From assembly GCF_034808145.1 (NCBI RefSeq), contig NZ_JAXHGM010000002.1, positions 434,001 to 498,000 of the forward strand: a stretch of DNA of 64,000 bases, given 5' to 3'. Below the pieces are notes generated by a model that saw only the letters and a list, made by a program, of their open reading frames with translations, was not told the origin of the DNA and did not search any database. This stretch comes from Halorubellus sp034808145. GTDB lineage: Archaea; Halobacteriota; Halobacteria; Halobacteriales; Natrialbaceae. The number at the start of each line of letters is the position of its first letter. Within the stretch, counting starts at the first letter, position 1. Of the stretch, positions 1 to 8,551 are shown one piece after another. Made by a program: the position numbers and the translations under genes.

Positions 1-44
1 GGGTCGCCCAAAGAGCTACCCGGCGGGCGCTCGCAGACCGACGC

Positions 45-767
45 ATGCAGGTGGATACGTTCGGCGACGGGTACGACCTCGTCTGGGTGATGGGCTGGGG
101 GAACGTCGTGGAGAGCCGACACGAACGCTGGTTCGTCGACCGACTGGTCGACGCCGGCTACCGCGTGCACGCAGTGGAACTGCCGACGACGACGCCGGAC
201 TTCCGGCGCGACTGCGTCGTGCCCGTCCGCGACTACCTCGACGACGTCGCCGCCGACGCCGGCGACGCTACCGGCGGTGCCGACGATACCGACACCAGCG
301 ACGGGGAGTACGCGGTGCTCGCGCATTCGATGGGCGGCCTCGCGCTCGCTCACGCCGACCCCGCGCCGAAGGCGGTCTATCTGAGTCCCTGGTGGGGGAT
401 GCACGACGTCCCAATCGTCCTCGAACCGCTGCTCGCGCTCCCCATCGCGCGCCCGCTCCTGCCGTTCGCGGTCGAGCACGAGGACCTCGGCGAGCTCGCG
501 ACGCCCGAGGACGCGACCGCGCCCTCCCGCATCGCGCCGAAGTGGATTCAGACCGTCAGGGCGGCCCAGCGGTCGCTCCCCGCGCTCGGCCGGGACGACC
601 ACGTCTTCTACACGCCCGACGACGCGGTCGTCGACCCGCGCGCCATCGAGCGCCATGCGCCCGAATCCCAGCGGACGACGTACGACGGCGGTCACGAGCT
701 GTTCAGCTCGACGGGCCGCGACGAGTACGTCCAGTGGGTCGTCGAGGAACTCCCCGGCCCGGAGTGA
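45..767 (+). CDS. alpha/beta hydrolase
   Basis: 240-residue protein with an alpha/beta-hydrolase fold signature. The nucleophile elbow AHSMGG puts the serine at about residue 95. A late Asp in YTPDDAVVD and a His in YDGGHELF are plausible triad partners. The closest general resemblance is to RBBP9/YdeN-type serine hydrolases and small esterases. It has no signal peptide or membrane segment, so it is probably cytosolic. The ATG is the first in frame. The gene stands alone, 131 bases before a small zinc-ribbon gene. The substrate cannot be read from the sequence. Confidence 0.8.
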   Translation: MQVDTFGDGYDLVWVMGWGNVVESRHERWFVDRLVDAGYRVHAVELPTTTPDFRRDCVVPVRDYLDDVAADAGDATGGADDTDTSDGEYAVLAHSMGGLALAHADPAPKAVYLSPWWGMHDVPIVLEPLLALPIARPLLPFAVEHEDLGELATPEDATAPSRIAPKWIQTVRAAQRSLPALGRDDHVFYTPDDAVVDPRAIERHAPESQRTTYDGGHELFSSTGRDEYVQWVVEELPGPE

Positions 768-898
768 GTGCCTCGACGCACTCCCTCGGTCCGAGTGCGC
801 GCCTCGGTCCCTCTCCTCTGTTCCGACCGACGCTGCCTGAAGCGTGGTACTGCCGCACCGACAGAAGTCCTATGCCACCACACCACATACGTCTGGGT

Positions 899-1057
899 AT
901 GGTTCAGGAGACCGTCGAATCCGCACGCACGACCTGCAAGCACTGCGGCTTCAACGCATCCGTCGGCGCCGACGCCTGGGACACAGCCACGCATCCGACG
1001 CTCGGCGACCTCATGCAGTGCCCCGAGTGCGGAAGCACTGACACGACGAGCGGCTGA
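899..1057 (+). CDS. small two-CxxC zinc-ribbon protein
   Basis: 52-residue protein starting at the ATG at 899. It has two CxxC knuckles (CKHC near residue 14 and CPEC near residue 43), enough to bind one zinc ion as a ribbon. Codon use is GC-rich at third positions like the neighbours, which supports a real gene despite its size. Small zinc-finger proteins of this type are abundant in haloarchaea and mostly of unknown function. Nothing around it suggests a role. Confidence 0.7.
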   Translation: MVQETVESARTTCKHCGFNASVGADAWDTATHPTLGDLMQCPECGSTDTTSG

Positions 1058-1144
1058 CCGAGCTCACGATACGTCGACCGACCGGTCCTCGCACCCGCCA
1101 TGCTCGTCGCCACCGGTGGCCTCGGCGACCATCGGCGCGTCACG

Positions 1145-1951
1145 TCAGTCGGCGGCGTCGACGACCTCGTAGCTGATGTTCGCGTCCCGGAGGCGGTCGG
1201 TGTGCGCGCTCAGTTCGTTCGTCGACGCGAGCACGAGCACGCTCAAGCCCTTCGTCGCCGCCTCCTGGACCGCGGCAGCCGTCCCGAACCGGACGTCGGG
1301 CGTGACCTCGCAGCGGTCCGCGGCGACGAACGCCTCGGTGCCCGCGGTCGCGACGAGGTCGTGCTCGCTCGCGAGCCCGGCGACGCGCTCTGGGTCGACC
1401 GCGCGACTCCCGCCGTCCTGCACGCGCGGAACCGACACGACCGTCACCGACCCGAGCTCGTAGTCGACCACGCCCTCGAAGTTCGTCACGCCGACGTCCT
1501 CGCCCGCCGACGCGTCGGTCACCGCAACCGCAGTTGCACTCCCCGCGTCGCCCGCAATCGCACAGAGGACGCCGTCGCGCATCGTCACCGACACCGTCTC
1601 CCCCTCCGCGACGTCCGTGCGCGCGACCGCCGTCTCGACCTCCACCTGCCCGATGACGTCGGTCGCGACGTGACTCACGTACTCCTGGAGGCCGTCGGTC
1701 TGCCCGATGAGCCAGTCGACGCCCTCCTTCGTCACCTCGTACCGGCCGCGGCCCTCCTTCACGACGAACCCCTCCTCGACGAGTCCCTGGAGGTAGTCGC
1801 TGACCGCCTGCGCGGTGACGCCGATCTCGTCCGCGATCTCCTGCTGGCTCACCGCCGGCTGGCGCTCCGCGATTCCCACGAGTATCTGGTAGCGTGTCGC
1901 CGAACGCTTGCTCCGGAGGACGTCCGCGTCCGACTGCGAATGGTCGGCCAT
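1145..1951 (-). CDS. HTH transcriptional regulator (MarR/ArsR-like winged helix, haloarchaeal type)
   Basis: 268 residues from the ATG at 1951. An in-frame upstream start would add 27 residues, which look like translated leader. Residues about 15-75 form a winged helix-turn-helix: SQQEIADEIGVTAQAVSDYL is the helix pair, followed by an EGRGRYEVTKEG wing. The remaining two thirds, with repeated Val/Asp-rich beta-like segments, is probably a ligand- or partner-binding domain of the type seen in the haloarchaeal DUF7839 regulators. It is a cytosolic DNA-binding protein. It is convergent with the gene at 899 and divergent from the PhzF gene at 2138. No target can be assigned. Confidence 0.75.
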   Translation of the reverse strand: MADHSQSDADVLRSKRSATRYQILVGIAERQPAVSQQEIADEIGVTAQAVSDYLQGLVEEGFVVKEGRGRYEVTKEGVDWLIGQTDGLQEYVSHVATDVIGQVEVETAVARTDVAEGETVSVTMRDGVLCAIAGDAGSATAVAVTDASAGEDVGVTNFEGVVDYELGSVTVVSVPRVQDGGSRAVDPERVAGLASEHDLVATAGTEAFVAADRCEVTPDVRFGTAAAVQEAATKGLSVLVLASTNELSAHTDRLRDANISYEVVDAAD

Positions 1952-2137
1952 CGTCGACGGTTCGACCTCCGAAGACAAGTACCTTTGCGATAGCACCGGC
2001 AGAGTTGTCCTGCTCCGTCGGAACTCCGCCACTTCGACAATCTGAGTTGATTTCCCGGTGTCGGGACTGCACGACGACTGCCGCGTGCTAGCACGCCGAG
2101 GCTAGGGTCTTGTGGCCGGGGAACGCACGTCGACGCG

Positions 2138-3094
2138 ATGCCAGGACGACGCTTTCATACCGTCGACGTGTTCGCTCGCGAGCGCTACGCCGGGAACCAG
2201 CTCGCGGTGTTCCACGACGCCGCCGACCTCGACGTCGACGAGATGCTCGCGCTCACACGCGAGACGAACTACTCCGAGGCGACGTTCGTCGAGGGCGACG
2301 ACCCCGACGACGGCCGGTATCCCGTCCGCATCTTCGACCCCGCGGAGGAGCTCCCGTTCGCGGGGCACCCGACGCTCGGGACCGCAGCCGTGATACGCGA
2401 GTTCGTCCGCGACGACCGTCCGGACGGACTCGTCCTCGACCTCGCCGTCGGCGACGTCCGCGTCTGGGTGGAGCACGGCGACGACGGGGTCGAGCGCTAC
2501 TGGATGCAGCAGGTCCCGCCCGAGTTCGACGTCGGCCTCGACCGGGACGCCGCCGCGGCCGTCCTCGGGCTCGACGCGGACGACGTCCGGGACGCCCCCA
2601 TCGACGTCGTCTCCACGGGTCTCCCGACGCTCGTTGTCCCGCTCCGCGACCTCGACGCCGTCGAACGCGCCGCCACCCAACCGGGGGCGTACGAGCGCGA
2701 GGTCGTCGACGGCCTCGGCGGTGCGAACGTCCTCGCCGTCGCCCCCGAGACCGTCGACGGCGATGCCGACCTCCACGCTCGCGTCTTCGCCGACTGGGCG
2801 GGCGTCCCCGAGGACCCCGCCACCGGCTCCGCAGCCGGCTGCCTCGCCGCCTACCTCGCGCGGTACGACGCCGACGCCCGCGAGATGGGGCTCGATGTCC
2901 CCGAGGGCGGCCGCGAGCGCGCTGACGGCCGCGACGCCGTCGAGTGCGTCGTCGAACAGGGCCTCGAGATGGGGCGTCCCAGCAGGCTCCACCTCCGCGC
3001 GAGCGTCCGCGACGGCGACCCCGGCGAGGACTCGACGGTCGACGTCCGCGTCGGCGGACGCGTCGTGCCGGTCGCCGAAGGCACTCTCCTGTAG
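2138..3094 (+). CDS. PhzF-family isomerase/epimerase
   Basis: 318-residue PhzF family protein. Family landmarks are the N-terminal HTVDVFARERYAGNQLAVF, the NYSEATFV segment with the conserved catalytic-site Glu, the FAGHPTLGTA motif, and the C-terminal EDPATGSAAGCLAAYL. The family forms diaminopimelate-epimerase-like folds and isomerises unsaturated or cyclic acids; phenazine synthesis is only one member's role. No phenazine genes are nearby, so this is a generic isomerase of unknown substrate. The length is normal. It lies 48 bases upstream of rfcL on the same strand, but rfcL has its own promoter-like box. Confidence 0.88.
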   Translation: MPGRRFHTVDVFARERYAGNQLAVFHDAADLDVDEMLALTRETNYSEATFVEGDDPDDGRYPVRIFDPAEELPFAGHPTLGTAAVIREFVRDDRPDGLVLDLAVGDVRVWVEHGDDGVERYWMQQVPPEFDVGLDRDAAAAVLGLDADDVRDAPIDVVSTGLPTLVVPLRDLDAVERAATQPGAYEREVVDGLGGANVLAVAPETVDGDADLHARVFADWAGVPEDPATGSAAGCLAAYLARYDADAREMGLDVPEGGRERADGRDAVECVVEQGLEMGRPSRLHLRASVRDGDPGEDSTVDVRVGGRVVPVAEGTLL

Positions 3095-3142
3095 GCCACG
3101 GCTCCGCAACCACTAAACGCGGCACGCGCCTGACTTCGAGTA

Positions 3143-4696
3143 ATGACCGACTGGACGGAGAAGTACCGCCCGAGCACGCTCTCGGCGGTCCGCGGGAACG
3201 ACAAGGCCCGGGACGCGTTCGAGAAGTGGGCGCGGACGTGGGACGAGCACCGGGAGGCCGTCATCCTCCACGGGAGTCCGGGCGTGGGGAAGACGTCGGC
3301 GGCGCACGCGCTCGCGAACGACATGGGGTGGGCGGTGATGGAGCTGAACGCGAGCGACTCCCGGACGGCGGACGTCGTGGAGAAGGTCGCGGGCGAGGCC
3401 GCGAAGTCCGGGACGCTCACCGAGGGCGGCGCGGGTCGACGGCTCGTCGTGCTGGACGAGGCGGACAACTTCCACGGGAACGCCGACTACGGCGGGAGCC
3501 GCGAGGTCACCAGGGTGGTGAAGGCGGCGAACCAGCCGATCGTCCTCATCGCGAACGAGTTCTACGACATGAGCAACGGCCTCCGGAACGCCTGTCAGGA
3601 CGTCGAGTTCCGGGACGTCTCGAAGCGCTCCATCGTCCCGGTGCTCCGGGACATCTGCCGGCAGGAGGGCGTGGAGTTCGAGGACGCGGCACTGGACGCT
3701 ATCGCCGAGGAGACCAGCGGCGACCTGCGGTCGGCGGTGAACGACCTGCAGGCGCTCGCCGAGGAGGCCGAGGTGCTGACGGCCGAGGACGTGGTGACGA
3801 GCGAGCGCGACCGCACGGAGGGTATCTTCGACTTCCTCGACGACGTCATCAAGCACGCGGACGCCGAGACCGCGCTCAAGCAGTCCTACGACGTGGACGA
3901 GACGCCGGACGAACTCCTGAACTGGGTCGAGGACAACGTCCCGAAGGACTACTACGGCGACGAGCTCGCGGACGCGTACGAGTTCCTGTCGAACGCGGAC
4001 CGCTGGCTGGGCCGGGTGCGGGCGACGCAGAACTACTCGTACTGGCGGTACGCCGGGGACAACGTCGCCGCGGGGATTCCGGCGGCTCGCCAGCACGACC
4101 ACGGTGGGTGGACGCGGTACGGGCCGCCGAGCTACTGGTCGAAGCTCGGCCGGACGAAGGGCAAGCGCAAGCAGCGCGACGCCATCGCGCGGAAGATCGC
4201 CGAGCGGAGCGGGACGAGCATCGGGACGGCGCGTCGCCGCATCCTCCCGTACCTCTCGGAGATGACCCACCACTGCAAGCCCCGCGAGCTGACGGTGGCG
4301 GTGGCGGCGGCGTACGAGCTGGACGCGAGCGACCTCTCCTACGTCACCGGGAGCGGTGAGAGCACGAACAAGGTCCAGTCGATAGTCGAGGACGCAGCGG
4401 AGCGACGCGAGCAGGCCGCGGTCGAGCACTCCGGCGGCGCGTTCGCGGGCGGACGTGCGAGCGACCCCGAACCGGACGAGAACGCGGGCGAGGGGGAGAG
4501 CGACGACGGCGGCGGGCAGGCGACGCTCGGTGCGGTCGGCGGCGACGATTCCGAGGGTGACGGGGGAGCGGCAGCGGGCGACGCGGACGCCGAGAGCGAG
4601 GGCGATGCCGGCGACGACGAGCCCCAGGACGTGGACGACCGCGCCGACGCCGCCGATGACGACGACGGCCAGGCGGGCCTCACCGATTTCCTCTAG
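3143..4696 (+). CDS. rfcL: replication factor C large subunit
   Basis: 517 residues. It is the clamp-loader large subunit that opens PCNA at primer ends together with RfcS. The AAA+ module has Walker A GSPGVGKTSAAHAL near residues 45-58 and Walker B LVVLDEAD near residue 108. Next come the sensor region and the archaeal RFC collar, with repeated W/Y residues (RWLGRVRATQNYSYWRY). The C-terminal 90 residues are an extremely acidic Asp/Glu/Gly tail. It ends in GQAGLTDFL, which resembles a PCNA-interacting QxxLxxFF box. An AT-rich CACTAAAC box about 28 bases before the ATG suggests a leaderless transcript. No intein is visible. Confidence 0.95.
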   Translation: MTDWTEKYRPSTLSAVRGNDKARDAFEKWARTWDEHREAVILHGSPGVGKTSAAHALANDMGWAVMELNASDSRTADVVEKVAGEAAKSGTLTEGGAGRRLVVLDEADNFHGNADYGGSREVTRVVKAANQPIVLIANEFYDMSNGLRNACQDVEFRDVSKRSIVPVLRDICRQEGVEFEDAALDAIAEETSGDLRSAVNDLQALAEEAEVLTAEDVVTSERDRTEGIFDFLDDVIKHADAETALKQSYDVDETPDELLNWVEDNVPKDYYGDELADAYEFLSNADRWLGRVRATQNYSYWRYAGDNVAAGIPAARQHDHGGWTRYGPPSYWSKLGRTKGKRKQRDAIARKIAERSGTSIGTARRRILPYLSEMTHHCKPRELTVAVAAAYELDASDLSYVTGSGESTNKVQSIVEDAAERREQAAVEHSGGAFAGGRASDPEPDENAGEGESDDGGGQATLGAVGGDDSEGDGGAAAGDADAESEGDAGDDEPQDVDDRADAADDDDGQAGLTDFL

Positions 4697-4862
4697 GAAT
4701 CCGGAACTGTTCAGCGCGCGCTGACGGGACCCGTCGGAACGACGGCTTGTCACCACTCGTGATGGCCGCCGGTGGCCACTCCGAGAAACTTGCAGCTGGT
4801 TTCGTGTGAATTCATACCGCAACAGTTAATGCCAGAAACTCCCGTGTTCGAGATAGTTTTTG
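4697..4862. other. intergenic region between rfcL and the surface lipoprotein gene
   Basis: 166 bases without a coding sequence. It becomes AT-richer towards the lipoprotein start. CAGTTAATGCC about 35 bases upstream of the ATG at 4863 is the best promoter candidate. Confidence 0.4.
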
Positions 4863-6362
4863 ATGACGAACCGAACGTTCATCGCCCTGGTCCTCGCGGC
4901 CACGATGGTCCTCGCCGGCTGTAGCGGCGGAACCAGCACGCAGACCACGGCACCGACAGACGACACGACCGTCGAGGAGACGACGGTCGCGACCACGACC
5001 GAGAGCACCGACGACACGACCACGACCGAACCGACGACGACCGAGGGCGAGGACTACCCGAAGGTCAAGACCGAGAACTGCAAGTACAGCGGCGAGGACG
5101 ACGACGACATCGTCCGCGAGTCCGGCGCGTGCCTGCCGTTCGACGCGGACGAGGTCTACCGGAACGTCGCCGACATGGCGGGCGTCGACATCGACAAGGG
5201 CCCGACCGTGAACTCGATTCCGGCACGTGGGACCTCCCGGTACGACTTCAGCTTCTCGAACAACACGTTCGGCGCGACGATGGGCATCGCGCCCGAGGGC
5301 ACGCCGAACGTGTACGTTCCCGGGTACGCGTCGCCGAACAAGAACCCGGACGGCACCGTCAGTCCGGCGGTGACGATGAACTACATCGGCCTCTGGAACG
5401 ACACCGCGCTTCAGGAGGAACTCGGCATCCAGTACACCGCCGAGGACGCGGAGGTCACCGCAGCGCACGAGTTCCTGCACGCCATCCAGTTCCACCAGGG
5501 GAGCCAGGAGCGGCTCGCGAAGAACCTCTCCAGCGAGGGCGTGAACGCCAACAACGTGGAATCCGCGATGATCGAGGGCTCCGCGTCGTTCTTCGAGAGT
5601 CAGTACCAGCGAGAGTACATGGACAACCCGGACGCGATGCGGAACTTCACCGCGTGGTCGAACGCGAACGCGTACTCGATGAACCAGCTCGGTCCGTACG
5701 TGGCCGGCTCGCACTACACGCGCTGGTACCTCAACGGCTCCACGGAGAACTTCGAGAAGATCTACAACAACCCGCCGGTCTCCATGGAGCAGATCATCCA
5801 CAAGTACGCGCCCGACGAGGAACTCCCGAAGAACCTCAGCGTCGACGGCGAGGTGTCCTCGGACTGGGCGACGCCGTCGTCGGCGAAGACGAAGGGCGAA
5901 CTGTTCCTCCGGTCGGCGCTCCGCTCGGGCGTCAGCGGTGACGAGGCCGCTCGCGGCGCGGCCGGCTGGGGTCAGGACGGCGCCATCACGTTCCAGAACA
6001 CGTCGTACTCCGCTGCCGGGAACTACAAGACCGGCTACGGGTGGGCGATCCGGTTCGACAACGCCACCGAGGCCGCCGAGTTCGAGTCCGTCTTCGGGGA
6101 CTGGCTCGAAGCGCAGGGCTCGCAGAACAACGGCGTCTACGGCGACTCGCCCGACGAGACGTTCCGGATGGTCGAGGTCTCCGAGGAGACGGTCGTCGTG
6201 CTCGCCGGCCACGAGGACTTCACGAGCCAGACGACCGTGAGCGGTGACACGACCGGGGTCGTCATCGAGCACACCGACGAGGACGAGACCCAGAGCGACT
6301 CCGTCGAGGACGACGAGGACGCGCTCGTCGCCGGCTCCGGGTTCGTTCGCGCCGAAGCGTAG
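4863..6362 (+). CDS. secreted lipoprotein with HExxH metalloprotease-like motif (Hvo_1808-type surface protein)
   Basis: 499 residues. A short hydrophobic signal ends in a lipobox (VLAGC, Cys 20), so the protein should be lipid-anchored outside the cell. A Thr/Glu-rich stretch (residues about 22-65) is a likely cell-wall linker, possibly glycosylated. The body contains TAAHEFLHAIQFHQG, an HExxH zinc-site motif at residues 202-206. ESAMIEGSASFFES follows about 30 residues later and could supply a third ligand. It resembles the haloarchaeal Hvo_1808 surface family. Peptidase activity is inferred from the motif only. The ATG at 4863 is preferred over the overlapping TTG at 4860. Confidence 0.72.
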   Translation: MTNRTFIALVLAATMVLAGCSGGTSTQTTAPTDDTTVEETTVATTTESTDDTTTTEPTTTEGEDYPKVKTENCKYSGEDDDDIVRESGACLPFDADEVYRNVADMAGVDIDKGPTVNSIPARGTSRYDFSFSNNTFGATMGIAPEGTPNVYVPGYASPNKNPDGTVSPAVTMNYIGLWNDTALQEELGIQYTAEDAEVTAAHEFLHAIQFHQGSQERLAKNLSSEGVNANNVESAMIEGSASFFESQYQREYMDNPDAMRNFTAWSNANAYSMNQLGPYVAGSHYTRWYLNGSTENFEKIYNNPPVSMEQIIHKYAPDEELPKNLSVDGEVSSDWATPSSAKTKGELFLRSALRSGVSGDEAARGAAGWGQDGAITFQNTSYSAAGNYKTGYGWAIRFDNATEAAEFESVFGDWLEAQGSQNNGVYGDSPDETFRMVEVSEETVVVLAGHEDFTSQTTVSGDTTGVVIEHTDEDETQSDSVEDDEDALVAGSGFVRAEA

Positions 6363-6489
6363 ACACCACCGACCGACTCACCCTCCGTTTCTTCGAGCCC
6401 GATAGCGACCGCGCTGTGGCGTCCTTGGACCGGTAGCGGCCGTGCTGTGGGATGTTCGAGTCGCGTGAGGGTGGGACGCCGCCGGGTTG

Positions 6490-7194
6490 TCAGTTCGAGA
6501 ACGAGCCGTCCTGGGGGTAGACGTTCGCGTCGAGGTGCTCGCGGACGCCGGCGACCGCGGCGGTGGGGTCGTCGTCGACGGCGAGGTGGGGAAGCGTGTG
6601 GACGGCGACGCCGGTCATGCGTTCGAGCTCGCGGGGGTTGGTGCGTTCGGCGACGGTGTCGTCGGCGTGGTCGTTCAGGACGACGCCCGTGACGGGGACG
6701 TCGACGGCGCGGAGCGCGTCGACGGTGAGCGCGCTGTGGTTGAGGGTGCCGAGGCCGCTGCGGGCGACGACGACGGCGGCATCGGCGAGGTCCGCGACGA
6801 GGTCGACGACCTCGCGATCGCCGGCGAGAGGGACGCGGAGGCCGCCGATTCCTTCGAGGAGGCCGACGTCGCCCGCCCCGGCGAGCGCGCTCGCCGCGTC
6901 GTCGCGCACCGTCTCGTACGAGAGGTCGACGTCGTCGCGTTCGGCGGCGACACGAGGTGCGAGCGCCGGTTCGAGGTACTGCGGGCAGACCGCCGCGTCG
7001 GGGTCCTCGCAGGCGGCGCGGACGAACGCCGCGTCGTCGTCGGGCGGATGGCCGCTCTGGCAGGGCTTGACCGCGAGCGCGTCCACGCCGGCGTCCCGGA
7101 GCCGTCCGGTGAGGCCGGCGGTGACGACGGTCTTCCCGACGCCCGTGCCGGTGCCGACGACCGCGAGCGTCGTGGTGGTGGTATCGGTCGGCAT
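6490..7194 (-). CDS. bioD: dethiobiotin synthase
   Basis: 234 residues. It converts 7,8-diaminopelargonate, CO2 and ATP to dethiobiotin. The P-loop GTGTGVGKT (Lys 21) and the CQSG segment, which matches the substrate-proximal loop of BioD, are both visible, as is the central LLEGIGGLRVPL. Length is typical. It is the last gene of the leftward biotin cluster, 5 bases after bioF, so the two are almost certainly co-transcribed. Confidence 0.93.
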   Translation of the reverse strand: MPTDTTTTTLAVVGTGTGVGKTVVTAGLTGRLRDAGVDALAVKPCQSGHPPDDDAAFVRAACEDPDAAVCPQYLEPALAPRVAAERDDVDLSYETVRDDAASALAGAGDVGLLEGIGGLRVPLAGDREVVDLVADLADAAVVVARSGLGTLNHSALTVDALRAVDVPVTGVVLNDHADDTVAERTNPRELERMTGVAVHTLPHLAVDDDPTAAVAGVREHLDANVYPQDGSFSN

Positions 7195-7199
7195 CGTCG

Positions 7200-8432
7200 T
7201 CAGAGGAGGCCGACGGCTTCCCCGGCGTCCTTGAACGCGAGGATGCAGTCCTCGATGTCGACGCGGTCGTGGGTCGCCATCGGCGCGACGCGGATACGGC
7301 TCGTCCCCTCGGGGACCGTCGGCGGACGGATCGCGGGCGCGAGCACGCCGCGGTCGCGGACCGCGTTCGCGAGGTCGAGCGCGTCCCGTCGGTCGCCGAC
7401 CATCACCGGCAGTATCTGGGAGTCACCCTGGACGTCGAACCCGACGTCCGTGAGCCCCTCGCGGAGGTGTGCGACGTTCTCCCAGAGTCGCGAGCGGATG
7501 GCGCCGTGACGTGCGATGTGCAGCGCCTCGCTCGCCGCCGCCGCCGCGGTCGGCGTCAACCCCGTCGAGAACACGAACGACCGCGCGTCGTTCACGAGCA
7601 GTTCGACGAGCTCGTCGCTCCCCGCCACGTACCCGCCCTGGCTCGCGAGCGCCTTCGAGAGCGTGCCGAGCTGGACGTCCACGCGGTCCGCGAGCCCGTC
7701 GCGCTGCACGATACCGCCGCCGTCGTCGTGGACGCCGGTCGCGTGCGCCTCGTCGACCATCACCCACGCCCCGTGGCGTTCGGCGGCGTCGCACACCGCG
7801 CCGAGCGGTGCGACGGTACCGTCCATCGAGAACACGGTGTCGGTGACGACGAGCCACGACCCGGGCGTATCACACGCTGCCAGCTTCGCGCGGAGGTCGG
7901 TGGGGTCGCAGTGGTCGTACACGACGACCTCGGCGTCGCTCAGCCGACAGCCGTCGACGATGCTCGCGTGGTTCAGTTCGTCAGAGAACACGACGTCCGG
8001 GTCGAGCGCGGTGATGGTGCCGACGTTCGCCGCGTACCCCGAGGAGAACGCGAGCGCGCGCTCGGTGCCCTTCGTCTCCGCGAGGCGCGCTTCGAGGTCG
8101 CGGTGCACGAGCGTGTCGCCGGTGACGAGGCGGCTCCCGCCGGCGCCGGTGCCGACGGTCTCCGCGGCCTCGGCCGCCGCCCGCTGCACGCGGTCGTCCT
8201 GGGTCAGCCCGAGGTAGTTGTTCGACGCGAACACGAGCTCGCGCTCGCCCGACAGCACCGGCAGGTCGCCGCCGGGGTCGGGCGCGAAGTACGCCGTCGA
8301 GTCGACGACGTCGGTCGGCTGGAGGTCGCGGTACAGATTCGCTTCGCGGATGCGAGCCACGCGTCGCGCGACGTCGAACCCGTGGTCGGACGCCCCCCCG
8401 TCGACGCCGGCGTCGTCGTCCGTCCCACTCAT
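7200..8432 (-). CDS. bioF: 8-amino-7-oxononanoate synthase
   Basis: 410 residues, PLP-dependent alpha-oxoamine synthase. It condenses a pimeloyl thioester with alanine to make 8-amino-7-oxononanoate. Features are FASNNYLGLT near residue 70, the substrate-pocket GGSRLVTG, the VDEAHATG strand, and the Schiff-base lysine in QLGTLSKALAS (Lys 260). The N-terminal 20 residues are an acidic extension. It lies 119 bases after the bioU-like gene, and an AT-rich box 26-33 bases upstream suggests a separate promoter for bioF-bioD. Confidence 0.94.
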   Translation of the reverse strand: MSGTDDDAGVDGGASDHGFDVARRVARIREANLYRDLQPTDVVDSTAYFAPDPGGDLPVLSGERELVFASNNYLGLTQDDRVQRAAAEAAETVGTGAGGSRLVTGDTLVHRDLEARLAETKGTERALAFSSGYAANVGTITALDPDVVFSDELNHASIVDGCRLSDAEVVVYDHCDPTDLRAKLAACDTPGSWLVVTDTVFSMDGTVAPLGAVCDAAERHGAWVMVDEAHATGVHDDGGGIVQRDGLADRVDVQLGTLSKALASQGGYVAGSDELVELLVNDARSFVFSTGLTPTAAAAASEALHIARHGAIRSRLWENVAHLREGLTDVGFDVQGDSQILPVMVGDRRDALDLANAVRDRGVLAPAIRPPTVPEGTSRIRVAPMATHDRVDIEDCILAFKDAGEAVGLL

Positions 8433-8457
8433 CTACCCCAGTAACTCGAATCCGATG

Positions 8458-8465
8458 TGATATGC
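8458..8465 (-). promoter_or_regulatory. possible internal TATA box of bioF-bioD
   Basis: On the minus strand the sequence reads GCATATCA, centred about 29 bases before the bioF ATG. It is an AT-rich island in otherwise GC-rich sequence, at the spacing expected for a leaderless haloarchaeal transcript. Confidence 0.4.
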
Positions 8466-8551
8466 TTCCCGGTATCGGGCGCGCCCCGCGAGGACGGCGT
8501 CGTGCCCGAACGAACGGCTGCCGGGGCCGCGAGCGACGTCGCCCGTCGGCG

